Below are positions 60,808 to 64,000 of a DNA stretch of 64,000 bases, piece after piece. The translations under genes and the position numbers were made by a program. The notes beneath the pieces are model-generated. The model made no database searches. It saw nothing but the letters and a program-made list of their open reading frames with translations, and was not told where the DNA came from. The number at the start of each line of letters is the position of its first letter. Within the stretch, counting starts at the first letter, position 1. The stretch is from CBDAQD01 sp965275905. Its GTDB lineage: Bacteria > Pseudomonadota > Alphaproteobacteria > Rhizobiales > JAJFHC01. Where the stretch lies: the NCBI GenBank assembly GCA_965275905.1, contig CBDHYJ010000074.1:23440-87439 (forward strand), read 5' to 3'.

Positions 60808-61626
60808 ATGTTCGCTTTAAGGATTGCCGCGCTCGCGCTGGGTCTGACATTCGCCCTGCCGGCTTCTACGGCTCTGGCGGCGCAATGCGGCAATACCGGC
60901 GCAGGATTCAAGACCTGGCTCTCGGCATTCAAACGCGAGGCTGCCGCCCAGGGCATTTCGCGCCGGGTCATCGCGGCCTCTCTTAACGGCGTCACCTACA
61001 ACCGGAAAGTCATCCGGCTCGACCGCAACCAGAAATCGTTCAGGCTCAGTTTCCGGCAGTTCCTGGCGCGGCGTGTCTCCAAGGGTCTCATCAGCAAGGG
61101 CCGCCGCCTTATGAAGAGGCACGCGAGGACGCTCCGCAGAGCGGAACGGCGGTATGGTGTCCCGGCAGCCATCCTCGTGGCCATCTGGGGGCTTGAAACC
61201 GGCTATGGCGCCAATTCAGGCCGCATGTCCGTCATGCGTTCACTGGCGACTCTGTCCTATGACTGCCGGCGCAGCAGGTTCTTCACCGGCCAGTTGATGA
61301 GTGCGCTAAAGATCGTTCAGCGTGGCGACATGAGGCCGGGATCCATGCGCGGCGCCTGGGCCGGTGAAATCGGCCAGACACAGTTTCTCGCAACGTCCTA
61401 TCTTCGCTTTGCCGTCGACTTCGACGGCAACGGCCGTCGCGATCTGATCCGCAGTGTCCCTGACGTTCTTGGCTCCACCGCCAATTACCTCAGAGGGTAC
61501 GGCTGGCAGCCCGGGCGGAGTTGGGCGCCGGGTACCGCGAACTTCGCCGTGATCAAACAATGGAACCGGGCCGATGTCTACGCGCGGACCATTGCGCATT
61601 TCGCCAACATTCTGGCCGGCCGTTAG
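60808..61626 (+). CDS. Lytic murein transglycosylase (MltB-like)
   Basis: A 272-residue protein. A signal peptide ends near residue 25 (TALAAQ). The SLT_2-type domain has catalytic Glu130 in IWGLETGYG, and AGEIGQTQFLATSYLRFAVDFDGNG matches the MltB fold. It cleaves peptidoglycan glycan strands to anhydro-muropeptides. No lipobox Cys is at the mature N-terminus; Cys27 follows Gln26, so lipidation is unlikely. GAGGAA lies upstream of ATG 60808. Confidence 0.9.
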   Translation: MFALRIAALALGLTFALPASTALAAQCGNTGAGFKTWLSAFKREAAAQGISRRVIAASLNGVTYNRKVIRLDRNQKSFRLSFRQFLARRVSKGLISKGRRLMKRHARTLRRAERRYGVPAAILVAIWGLETGYGANSGRMSVMRSLATLSYDCRRSRFFTGQLMSALKIVQRGDMRPGSMRGAWAGEIGQTQFLATSYLRFAVDFDGNGRRDLIRSVPDVLGSTANYLRGYGWQPGRSWAPGTANFAVIKQWNRADVYARTIAHFANILAGR

Positions 61627-61678
61627 AGCGCGCCCACTCCCTCTGCCCCTGTTTCACGCGTCGGGATGCGCCCGTGAA

Positions 61679-62524
61679 CTAGAAGCCCGGAAGCACGATT
61701 ACCTTCGGAGAGTTGGGCAGGGTCGCGTCGGAGACCACGATTTCGGCGACATCGCTGATCTCGACGGGAAAGACTTGCCGCAGATTGTCGACAAACCGGT
61801 TCAGGGTCGTCGTTCCGAAGAAGTGCATCGGAATAATGAGACGCGCCCTGAGTGTCTTCAGCACCTCCACCATATTTGCCTGCGCCATGGTGTAAGTGCC
61901 GTCGACCGGCACCATCACGACGTCAAGCTGGCCGATCCAGCCCAGGTACTGCGGCGAAAGCTCGTGGTGCAGATGTCCAAGATGTCCGATGCAAAGGCCG
62001 GCGATCTCGAAAATGAAGATCGAATTGCCGTCCTTTTCGCGTGTTCCCGCCCAGGTCCGGATGTCAGTCGGCACATTGCGGATCTTCACGTCGCCAATCG
62101 TCAGGTCGTGCTCGGCCGCTCCGCCATTCGGGTTCCATCCCCTCAGAACGTGCTTGATCGCCGGATCCGGATTGTTGGTGTAGTGCGTTTCATGGGCGTG
62201 ATTCATGGTGACGATATCCGGCACCCTGCCCTCCCCGGCAAACCCGGCATAGTCGGTCGCGATGATCTGTCCCCCCGGGCTTTCGATCCGGAAAGTCGAA
62301 TGGCCTACAAAGGTGATGCGCACCTGGTCCGGCTTCAAAGCAACCGGGCCGGAAGCAACCGGAGTGAAGGCGGCGCGGATAAGATTGGCCTGAAAACCTT
62401 GTGGCGGCGCCTCTGCCAGCGCCAGGCATCTGCTTACAGCCGCAACCGAAGGAACAGGTTCAAAAACAATGAGTAAGGCAACAAATGTAATCAGGATTCT
62501 CAGCACACCATGAATTTTGATCAT
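61679..62524 (-). CDS. Exported MBL-fold hydrolase with altered metal motif
   Basis: A 281-residue metallo-beta-lactamase-fold protein with an N-terminal signal peptide (about 1-29). UlaG-like layout: VGHSTFRIE, the metal motif HAHETH (109-114), GHLGHLHH and IPMHFFG. The canonical HxHxDH is changed: the metal-2 Asp is Thr113. It may be a mono-metal or altered phosphodiesterase, or a binding protein. Starts at ATG 62524 behind GGAGG. Divergent from the NUDIX gene. Confidence 0.8.
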   Translation of the reverse strand: MIKIHGVLRILITFVALLIVFEPVPSVAAVSRCLALAEAPPQGFQANLIRAAFTPVASGPVALKPDQVRITFVGHSTFRIESPGGQIIATDYAGFAGEGRVPDIVTMNHAHETHYTNNPDPAIKHVLRGWNPNGGAAEHDLTIGDVKIRNVPTDIRTWAGTREKDGNSIFIFEIAGLCIGHLGHLHHELSPQYLGWIGQLDVVMVPVDGTYTMAQANMVEVLKTLRARLIIPMHFFGTTTLNRFVDNLRQVFPVEISDVAEIVVSDATLPNSPKVIVLPGF

Positions 62525-62679
62525 TGACCTCCTCCGGAACGCGGGCAGCCGTATTCATAGGATTTCCGCCGAAAACACGACTCAAAATGCCGGCCCGTAT
62601 TCACACAAGACACGATTTCATGCCCCGGTGATTTGCGAACGACTTGCAGACTCGTGGGCGCTATCTTACATCTTGTCTC

Positions 62680-63114
62680 ATGCCTGCACGAAAACAAGCA
62701 GCGGCATTACCTTTTGTCCTCGACAACGGACGCCTTCAGGTGATGATCATAACGAGCCGGGAAACCGGCCGGTGGATCATCCCCAAGGGCTGGCTGAAGA
62801 AGGAAATGGATGCCCACGAACTGGCCGCTCTGGAAGCCTATGAGGAAGCGGGCCTGCGCGGAATCATCAGCAAAAAGCCGGTCGGCCAGTACTGTTATCT
62901 GAAGCGCATGGACGATGGCCAGGACGTCAAATGCAACGTGACCGTGTTTCCGCTGCTTGTGGAAACCCATGCGCTCGACTGGCCGGAGAAACCTGAACGC
63001 GAGTATCTGTGGACCCGTCCCAACAAGGCCGCAAAACTCGTCGACGACGACGGCCTGGCGGACCTTCTGCGCGGCTTTACGCCGAAAAAGTCGCTGCTTC
63101 GCGCCTCTGCCTGA
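62680..63114 (+). CDS. NUDIX hydrolase, DIPP-like
   Basis: A 144-residue NUDIX protein. The box starts at Gly37 (GWLKKEMD) and ends LEAYEEAGLRG; Glu52, Glu55, Glu56 and Gly58 occupy catalytic positions while the usual Arg is Leu51. Start RKQAAALPFVL and IPKGWLK resemble diphosphoinositol-polyphosphate-type hydrolases. It likely cleaves a diphosphate in a nucleotide or signalling compound. Confidence 0.83.
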   Translation: MPARKQAAALPFVLDNGRLQVMIITSRETGRWIIPKGWLKKEMDAHELAALEAYEEAGLRGIISKKPVGQYCYLKRMDDGQDVKCNVTVFPLLVETHALDWPEKPEREYLWTRPNKAAKLVDDDGLADLLRGFTPKKSLLRASA

Positions 63115-63247
63115 GTCAGCTTGCGCCCCATTGGACGCAACTTCCCCGCTTTCCGCGCGACCATTTCGCTGTTGTGAATCCGGTTGACTTTGCAATCGCC
63201 CGCACGGACCCTCGTCACGGGAACTCGTAGGACGATGAGAGGGTGGC

Positions 63248-63895
63248 ATGTCGGAAACGCATGACGGGCCGCAGGTCAAACATCTGTGGCCAACCATCAT
63301 GTTCCGGCACCGCCTGCCCGGGTCCGAGGCAGCCAATCCGGTCTTGCTTCAACTGATTCAGGATCTTGAATCCGCCAATCCCGATCTCACGACGGACTAT
63401 CTCGCCGGCAACCTGCTGGACAATGACCATCCTGCAATCGCCTGGCTGCGCGACTGCATCAACCGGGCCGTGGTGGACTATGTCAGGAATACGGATGTCG
63501 ACTACGACATTGACTGGCAGATCCAGGGCTGGGCCAACGTCAATCGGTTCGGGGACTATCACAACCTTCACAATCACCCGCATTCCTGGCTCAGTGGAAC
63601 CTACTATGTTCAGGTTCCGACGGATCAGAAGGTATTGCCCGGGCGCTCCGACCGCACGCCCGGCGCCATCAGCTTCTTCGACCCGAGACCGCAGGCAAAC
63701 ATGACGGCGGTGCGGGGCGATCCCCAGATTGAGGCCGAGCACCGCATCACGCCCGAGGCCGGAGAGATCCTGCTCTGGCCCGCCTTCCTGCATCACCTCG
63801 TACACCCGAACCTCGCGGACGAACCACGCGTGTCGATTTCATTCAATATCGTCCTCAAGTGGCAGGATGCCTTCGTGCCGCAATCAGACGCGTAA
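63248..63895 (+). CDS. TIGR02466-type 2-oxoglutarate/Fe(II) oxygenase
   Basis: A 215-residue protein with the HNHPHSWLSGTYYV motif (His108, 110, 112) and the distal site AFLHHLVHPN, matching the putative 2OG-Fe(II) oxygenase family TIGR02466. No substrate is established for this family. It is followed 27 bases later by the CaiD-like gene on the same strand, so it could be cotranscribed with carnitine metabolism; this is only positional. Confidence 0.83.
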   Translation: MSETHDGPQVKHLWPTIMFRHRLPGSEAANPVLLQLIQDLESANPDLTTDYLAGNLLDNDHPAIAWLRDCINRAVVDYVRNTDVDYDIDWQIQGWANVNRFGDYHNLHNHPHSWLSGTYYVQVPTDQKVLPGRSDRTPGAISFFDPRPQANMTAVRGDPQIEAEHRITPEAGEILLWPAFLHHLVHPNLADEPRVSISFNIVLKWQDAFVPQSDA

Positions 63896-63922
63896 AACAA
63901 AACTGAAAAACGGAGCGTGCCC

Positions 63923-64000
63923 ATGAGCGACGACGTTCTCAAGACAACCCGGTCCGGCCAGATTCTCGAAGTCGTCCTCGACCGTCCCAAAGCCAACGCC
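63923..64000 (+). CDS. caiD: Enoyl-CoA hydratase-family protein, probable crotonobetainyl-CoA hydratase (partial)
   Basis: Only the first 26 residues are inside the window. SGQILEVVLDRPKANA is a strong match to the start of CaiD, which hydrates crotonobetainyl-CoA to L-carnitinyl-CoA. GGAG precedes ATG 63923. With the synthetase and dehydrogenase at 50.7-53.9 kb it would complete the gamma-butyrobetaine-to-carnitine arm. Too short to exclude another enoyl-CoA hydratase. Confidence 0.7.
   Translation, partial: MSDDVLKTTRSGQILEVVLDRPKANA

Overview
The window reads as chromosomal DNA of an alphaproteobacterium, most likely a marine or host-associated member of the Hyphomicrobiales/Rhizobiales. 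This rests on IalB-like, Usg and DUF1127-type proteins, an AqpS-containing ars operon, choline-sulfatase, and a carnitine dehydrogenase fused to a thioesterase. GC-rich coding DNA fills nearly all of it. I see no rRNA, tRNA, CRISPR array, insertion sequence or prophage gene.

Layout. Positions 1-1.1 kb hold little beyond two short membrane-type peptides. 1.1-17.4 kb is mixed metabolism and housekeeping: dimethylglycine-dehydrogenase-like flavoprotein, DUF2937, two 2-oxoglutarate oxygenases, FixH- and IalB-like proteins, two amidases, a double thioredoxin-fold protein, two glutamine amidotransferase-fold proteins, YdcF, pirin, GNAT and an ornithine-cyclodeaminase-family enzyme. 17.5-20.8 kb is a giant TPR protein whose signal peptide appears interrupted by an amber codon. 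21-32.7 kb has a MarR/Acg-type nitroreductase pair, choline-sulfatase, usg, arsR-arsC-aqpS, a D-threonine-aldolase-like enzyme, an HscC-type Hsp70 with a J-like partner, and a beta-barrel protein. 32.9-39.2 kb has a class V aminotransferase, an Lrp regulator divergent from arginase-ornithine aminotransferase (rocF-rocD), two TauE/SafE permeases and a GNAT.

39.2-43.0 kb is a LysR gene divergent from a three-gene operon: PhyH-type 2-oxoglutarate dioxygenase, HD-domain putative di-iron oxygenase, and L-2-hydroxyglutarate-oxidase-like flavoprotein. It resembles the two-oxygenase logic of PhnY-PhnZ/TmpA-TmpB and is the best candidate for an undescribed pathway. 43.0-46.4 kb is a low-coding stretch with hairpins, a TPR protein and several very small proteins, including a tandem paralogous membrane pair.

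46.4-53.9 kb is a carnitine module: a CdhR-like regulator divergent from BKACE, carnitine dehydrogenase-thioesterase, SDR, acyl-CoA dehydrogenase and ADP-forming acyl-CoA synthetase. With the CaiD-like gene that starts at the right edge, these could convert gamma-butyrobetaine or carnitine to glycine betaine. 54.0-60.7 kb has an IlvD/Edd dehydratase and a second LysR-controlled operon (HpaB-like oxygenase, RidA, Rieske oxygenase, DUF1028). Its Rieske protein carries Glu where most relatives carry the bridging Asp, as in quaternary-amine oxygenases. The window ends with a lytic transglycosylase, an MBL-fold protein, a NUDIX hydrolase and a TIGR02466-type oxygenase.

The recurring theme is methylated-amine and betaine metabolism: choline sulfate and carnitine lead to betaine, and a dimethylglycine-dehydrogenase-like enzyme may consume products downstream.
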